Below are positions 1 through 7,123 of a stretch of DNA of 15,745 nt, one piece after another. The notes below the pieces were generated by a model that was not told where the DNA came from, did no database searches, and worked only from the letters and a program-made list of their open reading frames with translations. This stretch comes from G020353115 sp964389685. Its GTDB lineage: Bacteria; Bacteroidota; Bacteroidia; Bacteroidales; VadinHA17. A program made the position numbers and the translations under genes. Within the stretch, counting starts at the first letter, position 1, and each line of letters opens with the position of its first letter. The stretch spans positions 1 to 15,745 of the forward strand of contig CAYMFM010000086.1 in NCBI GenBank assembly GCA_964389685.1, in the 5' to 3' direction.

Positions 1-19
1 ATCCTTTGGTTTTTTATCA

Positions 20-57
20 AAAAAAAACCGCGGGAGAAATTCCCGCGGCTGTTTTAT
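20..57. terminator. Strong GC hairpin terminator, left edge
   Basis: An 8-bp perfect stem (CCGCGGGA at 28-35 with TCCCGCGG at 41-48, 5-nt loop) is flanked by eight A on the left (20-27) and a weaker T-rich stretch on the right (52-57). Read on the minus strand it is a textbook intrinsic terminator ending in eight U. Read on the plus strand it could also end a gene lying to the left of the window. It probably works in both directions. Which gene it serves is not visible. Confidence 0.75.
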
Positions 58-211
58 TACTGGTATGGATACAACAATTACCGGAATGAATTTCTCATAT
101 GGTGATCAACCCGTAGCCACCACCAATAGTTCAAACCGGAAACGTTATACTTTCTCATCATAGTTACATTTGCGTTGTAAAAGAAATAAAAAATTCAGAA
201 AAACAAAAACG

Positions 212-231
212 AATGCAAAATAATTTGCATT
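212..231. repeat. Short perfect inverted repeat
   Basis: AATGCAAA (212-219) and TTTGCATT (224-231) form an 8-bp perfect inverted repeat around the 4-nt centre ATAA. This could be a binding site for a dimeric regulator or simply a small AT-rich hairpin. It lies about 40 bp downstream of a TACATTTG promoter-like element (165-172). No regulator gene in the window points to its use. Confidence 0.35.
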
Positions 232-319
232 AACTACGTAAGGTCTCTTTTTGAAAGCTCAGGATAATTAGATAAAGAAACTCCAAATAACAAATCCCAA
301 ATAGCAAATAATATACAAT

Positions 320-330
320 CCCCAGAGGGG
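320..330. repeat. CCCC/GGGG hairpin of composite repeat A
   Basis: CCCC (320-323) and GGGG (327-330) enclose a 3-nt loop. The same kind of small GC hairpin precedes repeat copies B (9132-9144), D (10283-10300) and, in reverse orientation, E (8963-8976). It is therefore read as the first module of a mosaic element. Confidence 0.5.
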
Positions 331-345
331 ATAAATAATCAATAG

Positions 346-462
346 CCCCGGGTAACCCTGTGAAATAATGATTCGCTTTAGCACTATATCCGTGAATAAT
401 AATATTGTTTCGCTTTAGTAGTTCATCTTAAAGTGTCTCTATTTCACAGGGGCAACCCGGGG
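346..462. repeat. Long inverted repeat in composite repeat A
   Basis: The left arm (346-367, starting CCCCGGGT and ending CTGTGAAATA) is matched by a right arm (440-462, starting TATTTCACAG and ending CCCGGGG). They agree over about 22-23 bases with only one or two differences. The 72-nt centre includes two copies of TTCGCTTTAG (from about 372 and 410). It resembles the CCCC(G)GGGT...ACCC(G/T)GGG hairpins at 9157-9193 and 10313-10331, but with its arms pushed apart by an insertion. No open frame occurs inside. Confidence 0.65.
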
Positions 463-482
463 TATAGTACAAATAAAAGTCT

Positions 483-541
483 GGTCCAACTGCTACGGTA
501 TTAAACGGGAAATCCAACCATGGACCACAATATGCCAAACG
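483..541 (+). repeat. Palindromic repeat family, copy A
   Basis: Stem arms GGTCCA (483-488) and TGGACC (521-526) enclose a 32-nt centre, 44 bp in all. It shares with the other copies the words AACTGC after the 5' arm and GGGAAA in the second half. The 3' tail has CCAAA 9-13 nt after the stem. It follows directly on the inverted repeat 346-462. The pseudoknot arm seen in copies B, F and G is not present here. Confidence 0.8.
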
Positions 542-968
542 GACATAAAAATGCATTTATCCCCTGTTTAAAAAGTATTTAAAAAACTTCGAGAATTTGT
601 ACAAAATTATAAGTACAACGGATTATTTAGATTCTTTCCAAATTTCATCCTGCACATTCATTTGTACAGCACGAATCGTTCACTTTCGAACATAAGGTGT
701 ATAGATTCGGACGATTTTAACACTTGTTAACAGTTTGAATATTCAGGTTAACATGCTATTAAAAAAGCGCTTACTGATTTTGGCATAATATCTGTGAAAT
801 TACTCAGGATTATGAAATGGAGGAACCAGTCTGAATTTTTCCTGAAAGTGGATCTATTTTCCCAGGTAAATATTCCGATTGATCTGAAATAATCCAGTGA
901 TCCGGGTGATCTTGAATGCCGGATCAATATTTCAAAATTTCTATGTCGTTCTTTTACAATATTTTACG

Positions 969-1005
969 AAAAAACAATCCCCGGTTGTGGATAAACCGGG
1001 GATTG
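969..1005 (-). terminator. 12-bp perfect hairpin, possible minus-strand terminator
   Basis: CAATCCCCGGTT (975-986) pairs perfectly with AACCGGGGATTG (994-1005) around a 7-nt loop. On the minus strand the hairpin is followed by six U (complement of 969-974), so it fits an intrinsic terminator for leftward transcription. No leftward gene is visible upstream of it. The loop and its borders contain TGTGGATAA (986-994), the reverse complement of a consensus DnaA box. Confidence 0.55.
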
Positions 1006-1188
1006 CAAATTCAATAACTTCTTCCAGCGGTGAAAAATAAGAAGTGTGATAATTGGGTAAACTTACAAATTTTTAGGTAAAAATTCAATAGGTTTATAAA
1101 TAGTTAATAGTCCTTTCAAAATTCTCTCCTGCATACCCATTATTATACTCCGAATTTTAAACTGGCAGAGGACGTATTGAATTTGGAA

Positions 1189-1226
1189 GCAGGTGTCACC
1201 CAAAAGGGAGGCACCTGCCTCTTTTT
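1189..1226 (+). terminator. Plus-strand intrinsic terminator without a visible gene
   Basis: GCAGGTG (1189-1195) pairs with CACCTGC (1212-1218). The inner bases extend the stem (T-G and C-G pairs, one A-A mismatch, then CCC with GGG) to about 13 bp with an AAAA loop. A CTCTTTTTT tract follows at once. This is a strong rightward terminator about 300 bp before susC. No coding frame lies immediately upstream, so it may end a small RNA, a long untranslated tail or a decayed gene. Confidence 0.75.
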
Positions 1227-1286
1227 TAACAACCACCTGAATACCAGCACTCCATCCGCAGGTAATTCCAAAGGTGATTCACTTGA

Positions 1287-1316
1287 TTTGAATCTTTGTA
1301 TAATTAACTATATTTC
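1287..1316 (+). promoter_or_regulatory. Candidate Bacteroidota promoter for the susCD operon
   Basis: TTTG (1287-1290) is followed 18 bp later by TATATTTC (1309-1316), which matches the TAnnTTTG -7 element at all but the last base. It sits just after the terminator at 1189-1226, the expected place for a new transcription start. It would leave a leader of about 200 nt before susC. A weaker alternative with TATTTTG lies at 1475-1481. Confidence 0.35.
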
Positions 1317-1523
1317 TGGCTTTTAAAATATAAAAAGCAACCATATTGGATTATTTTTCATCTAAATAGTGTAATTTTACCCAGCGGTTAAATTATTATT
1401 TTTTCAAAAAATAAGATCATAAAACTGCAATTACAGGAAATCCTGGTAAAGGGATTGTTCTTTGTAATTGTATTTATTTTGTTTTTTAATTATGCCCTAT
1501 TATTAACCTAAAATTTTTTTTCT

Positions 1524-4500
1524 ATGAAAAAATTCTCAGCAATACTTGCACTCCTTTTGTTCATGGGGTTGCAGGTAGTTAATGCCCAGAACAGAGAAAT
1601 TACGGGTGTGGTTACTTCATCGGATGATGGCATGCCGCTTCCCGGAGTCTCTGTTGTGGTGAAGGGGACCACCATCGGAACAGTGACCGATATTGATGGT
1701 GTGTTCTCCCTGGCTGTGCCCGAAACGGCAGCGACGCTGGTATTTTCATTCGTAGGTATGAGGACAACCGAGGTTGAGATCGGAAGTCAGAGCACCATCG
1801 ACATGTCGATGCAGACGGACGTTCTCGGTCTGGATGAGGTGGTTGTTACAGCTTACGGTGTACAGCGTAAAGAAGCGAAAACCGGTTCTATCGCTGTGGT
1901 GAAAGCGGATGAAATGAAATCCATTCCCGTAACCAGTGCAGATAAACTGTTGCAGGGGAAGGTAACCGGTTTGCAGGTGAATAATGCATCCGGTATGCCG
2001 GGTAGCGCTACCGAAATTACCATCCGTGGGGTAGGTACCGTCAATGCCGGTACAGAGCCACTGTATGTTATTGATGGTGTTCCGGTAGTATCCGGTGACT
2101 TCACCCGGGCTGCTCTGACCGGTAATGTACTCTCTTCGATGAACCCGAACAACATCGAGTCCATTACCGTACTGAAAGATGCTGCTGCAGCTTCAGTTTA
2201 CGGATCCAGGGCTGCGAATGGTGTAATCCTGATCACCACAAAATCGGGCCGTGAAGGAAAAACTAACTTCAATCTGCGTGTTCAGAACGGATTCTCCAAC
2301 AAGGTAGAAGGGAACTTCCGCTTTATGACTGCTGAAGAGTTGCTTACCTACAAGCGGGATGCCATCGGGAACATCAATTTAGATCCTGACGATCCGAACA
2401 ATGCTTCCGTTCCTTCGGATCCGGTTCCCGGGACCGGATATTACTATCCGCTCTCCTTACTGGACGAGACATTTGACTGGTGGGAAGCTGTTTTCCAGAC
2501 CGGATCAGCGCAAAACTACGAACTGGAAGCATCGGGTGGAAATGACAAAACACGGTTTTTTACTTCCGGATCGTATCTTGCCCAGGAAGGAATTGTGATC
2601 GGATCCGAATATGAGCGGATTAATATGAGAGTAAACCTCGATCACAACATTAACGACAAACTTTCGATAGGGGCTAAAGTATACGGTGCTTACATGAGAT
2701 GGGCCGACCAGGCAGGTAGTCTTGCCTATGCCAACCCGGTTGCAGCAGCACAGTGGATCGAGCCATGGATCCTTCCCTACAATGAGGATGGAACCTACAA
2801 CTGGAACATTCCCAATACCGGAAATTCGAATCCACTCGGGATTATTGAACTGAATGACAAAGGCGATAAGCAATACAAATTCATGGGGACCCTCTCACTC
2901 GCCTGGGAAATTATCCCCGGCCTGGAATTCAGAACCGTGAATGCTGCGGATATCATCCTGGGTGAATCGAGGCAATACTGGCACCCTGATACTCCTGACG
3001 GAGCAGGAAATGATGGTTACATCTGGGGAGGGACCAACAACAACCGGACCCTGACCACCTCTAACACCCTGAGGTATACCAAAACATTTGCCGATGTTCA
3101 TAACATGTCGGTAATGGGTGGTTACGAGGTGATGGATAATATATACTCCACCTATTCACTCGAAGGTGCAGGAGTTGGCGGAGACATTCCATACCACTCC
3201 AATGCCTCGAAGAATAAGGACATCGGATATTTCTACTCTTCCTATGCATTTCAATCGTTCCTCGGGATCCTGAACTACGATTTCGATAACCGCTACTATT
3301 TCCAGGGAAGCATCCGCCGGGATGGCAGTTCACGGTTTGGGGCTGATAACCAGTTTGCTACTTTCTGGTCAGTCGGGGCATCCTGGAACATTCACAAGGA
3401 AGGATTCATGCAGGGACTTTCCATGATCAACATGGCTAAATTAAGGACCAGTTACGGGATCAACGGGAATGCCTCGATCGGTAACTACGAATCCTATGGT
3501 GTGTATAGCTCAAGGGTATACAATGGTGAGGGAGGTATGGCTCCCGCACAGCTCGCAAACCCATCCTTAACCTGGGAAGGAAACAGTGCCTTTAACGTGG
3601 GTCTCGATTTTGCCCTGTTTGACCGGGTTCAGGGAACCGTGGAATGGTATAACCGCGTAACGTCCGATATGTTGCTGGATGTTCCGCTTTCAAGAACCAC
3701 CGGATTCAATGCACTGACCCGTAACGTGGGTGAGATGAAGAACACCGGGATCGAATTCATCTTGAACGGTGATGTCCTGCATACCGCAACAGTGAAATGG
3801 AACCTGGGATTGAACATGTCTTTTAATGATACCGAAATTACCGACCTTGCAGGAGAAGATGTTATTTCAGCTTCCTGGTGGGGTGTCCATGTATTACACG
3901 GGAAAGGTTCAGCCCAATATTATGTGTATGACTGGGCCGGTGTGAATCCTGCCAACGGAAATGGGTTGTGGTGGACCGAAGACCCCGATACCGGAGGCCG
4001 TGGCGAACTTACCGAAAATTACAACGATGCCAGAAGGTACTATGGTGGGAAAGTTGATCCCGATTATATCGGTGGATTCAATACCCTTTTCCAGTGGAAA
4101 GGTTTGTCTGTCAGTGCCTACTTTAATTTCTCTGTAGGTAATACAGTGTATATCCAGGAACGTCGCTATGCATCAAGCGACGGTTACAGCTTCGGTGATA
4201 ACCAGGAAGCCGGACTGATCCCCTACTGGAAAGAGCCGGGTGATATTGTTCCAAACCCTAAACCAATTCCATGGAACAATAGTAATTCAAACGCATGGTC
4301 AACTTCCAGATTCATGGAAGATGGTTCATTCTTAAGGTTTAAAAACCTGACTGTTTCTTACGATCTTCCCAAAAACTGGGTCGAAAAGGTATTCCTGGAT
4401 AATGCCAGGATCTACATGAACATGGTCAATGTATATGTATGGCACGATGTAAGCTACTGGGATCCGGAAAGAAGATATACCGGAGGAGGATATGCAACCT

Positions 4501-4547
4501 ATCCAAACGCCCGGACCATTACATTTGGTCTCGATCTGGGATTTTAG
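1524..4547 (+). CDS. SusC/RagA family TonB-dependent outer membrane transporter
   Basis: This 1007-aa protein is an outer-membrane beta-barrel that imports a ligand captured by its SusD partner, using TonB/ExbBD energy. Residues 1-21 form a signal peptide (cleavage likely after VNA, before Q22). Residues ~26-100 are the N-terminal carboxypeptidase-regulatory-like beta-sandwich typical of SusC proteins (GVVTSSDDGMPLPGVSV, then VTDIDGVFSL). A TonB-box-like stretch DEVVVTAYG follows at 104-112. The plug domain (~128-240) has the SusC signatures ITIRGVGTVNAG, PLYVIDGVPV and ITVLKDAAAASVYGSRAANG. The rest is barrel, ending in LDLGF with a terminal aromatic residue. Length is normal for the family. 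The ATG at 1524 gives a clean signal peptide and follows an AT-rich stretch without a strong Shine-Dalgarno site. susD follows after 27 bp. The substrate (glycan, peptide or other) cannot be told from the sequence. Confidence 0.95.
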   Translation: MKKFSAILALLLFMGLQVVNAQNREITGVVTSSDDGMPLPGVSVVVKGTTIGTVTDIDGVFSLAVPETAATLVFSFVGMRTTEVEIGSQSTIDMSMQTDVLGLDEVVVTAYGVQRKEAKTGSIAVVKADEMKSIPVTSADKLLQGKVTGLQVNNASGMPGSATEITIRGVGTVNAGTEPLYVIDGVPVVSGDFTRAALTGNVLSSMNPNNIESITVLKDAAAASVYGSRAANGVILITTKSGREGKTNFNLRVQNGFSNKVEGNFRFMTAEELLTYKRDAIGNINLDPDDPNNASVPSDPVPGTGYYYPLSLLDETFDWWEAVFQTGSAQNYELEASGGNDKTRFFTSGSYLAQEGIVIGSEYERINMRVNLDHNINDKLSIGAKVYGAYMRWADQAGSLAYANPVAAAQWIEPWILPYNEDGTYNWNIPNTGNSNPLGIIELNDKGDKQYKFMGTLSLAWEIIPGLEFRTVNAADIILGESRQYWHPDTPDGAGNDGYIWGGTNNNRTLTTSNTLRYTKTFADVHNMSVMGGYEVMDNIYSTYSLEGAGVGGDIPYHSNASKNKDIGYFYSSYAFQSFLGILNYDFDNRYYFQGSIRRDGSSRFGADNQFATFWSVGASWNIHKEGFMQGLSMINMAKLRTSYGINGNASIGNYESYGVYSSRVYNGEGGMAPAQLANPSLTWEGNSAFNVGLDFALFDRVQGTVEWYNRVTSDMLLDVPLSRTTGFNALTRNVGEMKNTGIEFILNGDVLHTATVKWNLGLNMSFNDTEITDLAGEDVISASWWGVHVLHGKGSAQYYVYDWAGVNPANGNGLWWTEDPDTGGRGELTENYNDARRYYGGKVDPDYIGGFNTLFQWKGLSVSAYFNFSVGNTVYIQERRYASSDGYSFGDNQEAGLIPYWKEPGDIVPNPKPIPWNNSNSNAWSTSRFMEDGSFLRFKNLTVSYDLPKNWVEKVFLDNARIYMNMVNVYVWHDVSYWDPERRYTGGGYATYPNARTITFGLDLGF

Positions 4548-4574
4548 ACACGATTAACCGTAAAATGAAGAGAA

Positions 4575-5987
4575 ATGAAAAAGAAAAATATAGTATACAT
4601 CCTTGCCATTGTAGCCCTGTTTTTCAGTGCATGTGAAGATCTACTCGATAAAGCACCGCCGCTGCAACTCGATAACGATGCGGTGCTGAGTGATTATACA
4701 TTGTTAACCCAGGCAACCAATGCAGCCTATTCACCCCTCTATTCAGCCAACTGGTACGGCAGGGCACATCTTGTTGTTCCGGACCTGATGGGAGGAAATG
4801 CAAAGCAGAGTCCGAGAAGCTCGGGGCGTTTCCAGCAAACCTACAACTGGAACTATACACCGGGTGATAATGTCGGATTGTGGACCACCGCATACGATGT
4901 GATTGCACGGGCAAACAACGTCCTTGAATACATCGATGACCTGGATGAATCCGGGGTAACCCAGGAGATGAAAGACCAGCTCAAGGGGGAATGCCTCTTC
5001 CTGAGGGCACTGGGTCACTGGGACCTGGTCAGGCAGTTTGCACAACCCTATACCTATAGTGGCGGTACTACACTGGGCGTGCCCATCATCCGGAAAACCG
5101 AGATCGCCGAACCAGCCAGGGCAACCGTGAAAGAGGTATATGATAACCTGATCGTTCCGGACCTGACTGAAGCTATGAGCTACCTGGCAGATGACCCTGG
5201 ACGCGGAACCAACCGGAAGGCGTTTGCCACAAAGAATGCCGCCGAAGCAATCCTTGCCAAGGTGTACCTCTACATGGGCAGCTGGCAGAATGCAGCCGAT
5301 CATGCGACTAACATCATCAATAGCAGCGATTACACGATGTACACTGCTGCCAATTACACAACGGTGTGGAGTACGGAGAATGCCACAGAGACCATTTTCG
5401 AAATCTATGGCAATGCAACCGAATCGAACTGGCCCAGCTGGGATGAGGTCGGCTACATTTATGAACCGACCGGTTACGGTGATGTGTGTGCTGCCAATGA
5501 CCTGCTCAACCTGTTCGATCCGGCAGATGTCAGGGGACTGATGTATAAAACCGATCCACAATATGCCGGTTACTTCTGGCCCAATAAGTTCCCCGGAAAA
5601 GCAGGCAATGTACGGACAAACAACATTCCAGTAATCCGCCTGTCTGAAATGTACCTGATCCGGGCTGAAGCACTTCTAAACGGAGCTTCTGTAGCCGGTG
5701 AAACCGCACTGGATGACTACAACATGATCCGGACAAACCGCGGACTGACTGATGCCGGAGCGGTAACACTGGCCGACATCTACCTCGAAAGGAGGCTGGA
5801 GCTCTGTTTTGAAGGAAACCTGATGTGGGATCTTTCAAGAACCGGCCGTGGACTTGACCGTGACAACGAAGACGGTAAAATCTCGGGTGACGTGGATATC
5901 TCATTCCCCGACTACCGCTGGGCATTACCGATACCAACGGTTGAGATGCAGGCGAACGATAATATGGAACAGAATCCTGAATATTAA
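4575..5987 (+). CDS. SusD/RagB family surface nutrient-binding lipoprotein
   Basis: This 470-aa lipoprotein acts as the lid and ligand-binding partner of the SusC channel at the cell surface. Residues 1-19 form a lipoprotein signal peptide ending FFSAC, with the lipidated cysteine at 20. Acidic residues directly after it (CED) fit the Bacteroidota surface-export signal. The N-terminal part shows the SusD pattern: DYTLLTQATNAAYSPLY, ARANNVLEYID, then GECLFLRALGHWDLVRQF. TPR-like helices follow (KNAAEAILAKVYLYMGSWQNAADHA). The C-terminal part has IPVIRLSEMYLIRAEALLN, LERRLELCFEGNLMWDL and the family ending around PIPTVEMQANDNMEQNPEY. It is somewhat shorter than many SusD proteins (about 500-600 aa). 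The ATG at 4575 is preceded by a purine-rich GAAGAGA. It lies 27 bp after susC and 19 bp before the third gene, so one transcript is likely. Confidence 0.95.
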   Translation: MKKKNIVYILAIVALFFSACEDLLDKAPPLQLDNDAVLSDYTLLTQATNAAYSPLYSANWYGRAHLVVPDLMGGNAKQSPRSSGRFQQTYNWNYTPGDNVGLWTTAYDVIARANNVLEYIDDLDESGVTQEMKDQLKGECLFLRALGHWDLVRQFAQPYTYSGGTTLGVPIIRKTEIAEPARATVKEVYDNLIVPDLTEAMSYLADDPGRGTNRKAFATKNAAEAILAKVYLYMGSWQNAADHATNIINSSDYTMYTAANYTTVWSTENATETIFEIYGNATESNWPSWDEVGYIYEPTGYGDVCAANDLLNLFDPADVRGLMYKTDPQYAGYFWPNKFPGKAGNVRTNNIPVIRLSEMYLIRAEALLNGASVAGETALDDYNMIRTNRGLTDAGAVTLADIYLERRLELCFEGNLMWDLSRTGRGLDRDNEDGKISGDVDISFPDYRWALPIPTVEMQANDNMEQNPEY

Positions 5988-6006
5988 TCTGTAAAAGGAA
6001 AGTAAA

Positions 6007-6819
6007 ATGAAAAAGATAATTAAATATCTATTTGCATTGTTAGGAGTGATTTTCTTTATGGCTGCATGTGAGGTTAACGATCCTCCAACATGGACCAAAG
6101 TGGTAACAGGCTTTGAGGAAACCGATATCCTTGTCTATTTCAACAAAGAAGATGGCTTAGACAGAACACAATCCATTAAAGTAATGTTGATTGGGAAACA
6201 ACAAAAGAATCCGATTGACCTTACCGTGAGCATTGATGAATCCTCTACGGCAGATGCTGCCCAGTTTGATCTATCCGGAACTGCAGTAACCATCCCTGCT
6301 AATAGTAACTATGGTGAGATTGAGATTGATTGTTACCGGGATGAGTTTGTACCAGGTGAGGTGCAAACTGTCGTTCTGAATTTAACAGGGAATGATATTG
6401 GACCAGAGTTCCAGACTGTTACAATTACCATCGAGAAGGAGTTATTCTGCCCGATTACCGACGCTTCAAACTTTATCGGAGACTACATCTGTACTGAAAT
6501 CGGGTATACTGATTATCCATGTACCTTTACTCAGGATGGTGTCGATCCTCTTAAGATCTGGAACGATAATTTCTATGATTGGGGAGCAGATCCTCTATAT
6601 TATATTCTATCAGGAGATCTGGACCAAATTATCACAGTACCAGCCCAGACAATCAATTATGGTGGCGGTTATACTGATACCTGTACAGGCTCCGGTTATT
6701 ATGACGGATGTAAAGGCACATTCCATGTTGTATACTCTTTTGACGGTGGAACAGTAATTCACGATTTCAATCCTGCAACCAAAAAAAGTACAATTGTCCA
6801 TCTTAAGAAAGGGAAATAG
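6007..6819 (+). CDS. Lipoprotein of the susCD operon, likely surface accessory protein
   Basis: This 270-aa protein begins with a lipoprotein signal ending FMAAC (lipidated cysteine at 21). The next residue is glutamate, compatible with surface export. Residues ~35-145 look like an all-beta sandwich of the kind often found N-terminally in SusE/F-position lipoproteins (similar to DUF1735/DUF4843 or Calx-beta folds). Examples are VSIDESSTADAAQFDLSG, TIPANSNYGEIEI and a closing VTITIEKELF. Residues ~150-265 form a second beta-rich region with several cysteines (FCPI, YIC, YPC, DTC, DGC) and a Gly/Tyr-rich patch YGGGYTDTCTGSGYYDG; disulfides are possible. By position it takes the SusE/SusF role of an extra ligand-binding surface protein, but this is inferred. 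Its codons look more AT-rich than those of susC and susD. The operon terminator lies 25 bp downstream. Confidence 0.85.
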   Translation: MKKIIKYLFALLGVIFFMAACEVNDPPTWTKVVTGFEETDILVYFNKEDGLDRTQSIKVMLIGKQQKNPIDLTVSIDESSTADAAQFDLSGTAVTIPANSNYGEIEIDCYRDEFVPGEVQTVVLNLTGNDIGPEFQTVTITIEKELFCPITDASNFIGDYICTEIGYTDYPCTFTQDGVDPLKIWNDNFYDWGADPLYYILSGDLDQIITVPAQTINYGGGYTDTCTGSGYYDGCKGTFHVVYSFDGGTVIHDFNPATKKSTIVHLKKGK

Positions 6820-6844
6820 GACTTTTACAGGATAATGTTATCTT

Positions 6845-6879
6845 AAAAAAACCTCCGGAACACACCGGAGGTTTTTTTT
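6845..6879. terminator. Terminator of the susCD operon
   Basis: ACCTCCGG (6851-6858) pairs perfectly with CCGGAGGT (6865-6872) around AACACA. It is flanked by A6 on the left and T8 (6872-6879) on the right, so the A and T tracts can extend the stem. It is a strong intrinsic terminator 25 bp after the third operon gene, and bidirectional in form. Confidence 0.9.
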
Positions 6880-6943
6880 ATTCCCTCTCCACGAACAAAG
6901 CTTATTACAAGGTATTATTGCCCATATGCACATCTTAAAAAGC

Positions 6944-7015
6944 GGATTGGGAAACCGGTCAAACTGCATAAACCCTCGAAGGGAAAGCCAATCCTTGACC
7001 GGAAGGATCCATACC
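6944..7015 (+). repeat. Palindromic repeat family, copy F, with pseudoknot-like arms
   Basis: The 44-bp core runs from 6957 (GGTCAA) to 7000 (TTGACC); with flanks the stem is CCGGTCAA/TTGACCGG (8 bp). Against the usual GGTCCA/TGGACC one base pair has changed on both arms (C-G to A-T), keeping the pairing. AACTGC and GGGAAA are kept at the expected places, and CCATA lies 9-13 nt into the tail. GGATTGG (6944-6950), 4 nt before the stem, is complementary to CCAATCC (6988-6994) directly before the 3' arm. The two pairings interleave as in an H-type pseudoknot. The element fills the gap between the operon terminator and the next gene. Confidence 0.75.
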
Positions 7016-7064
7016 TTCAATCAGCGGCATGTTTTATAACCTAACTCCTGTTTAAAAAAATCAT

Positions 7065-7094
7065 TTTCCCTGGCAAAAAAGATTCCTATCTTCG
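7065..7094 (+). promoter_or_regulatory. Candidate promoter of the saccharopine dehydrogenase gene
   Basis: TATCTTCG (7087-7094) matches TAnnTTTG at all but one base. TTTC (7065-7068), 18 bp upstream, is a near match to the TTTG -33 element. Transcription would start near 7101, giving a leader of about 23 nt before the ATG at 7124. Confidence 0.35.
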
Positions 7095-7123
7095 GAATAC
7101 CATTTTTAAAAAGAACATGACCA

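Larger units (their letters stand above)
58..1523. other. Long gene-free region upstream of the susC operon
   Basis: About 1.46 kb without any convincing open frame on either strand. It is AT-rich and holds the items listed separately: a small inverted repeat, a composite repeat, two strong hairpins and a promoter candidate. A perfect TAnnTTTG element (TACATTTG, 165-172, plus strand) could be a promoter, but no TTTG lies about 19 bp upstream and no gene follows. Around 716-752 the word GTTAAC or TTAAC recurs several times, as in operator-like sites. I see nothing else in 541-960 that I can name. Confidence 0.6.

Noticed and set aside
165..172. TACATTTG promoter for a plus-strand gene
   Set aside because: The -7 word is perfect, but there is no -33 element and no gene downstream for more than 1.3 kb; kept only as a note.
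969..1005. Replication origin based on a DnaA box
   Set aside because: Only one box was seen, with no dnaA, no AT-rich unwinding element recognised next to a box cluster, and no typical origin genes.
4743..5561. 272-aa minus-strand open frame opposite susD
   Set aside because: It is antisense to a clear SusD coding region with strong protein signatures; the long frame follows from codon bias of the real gene.
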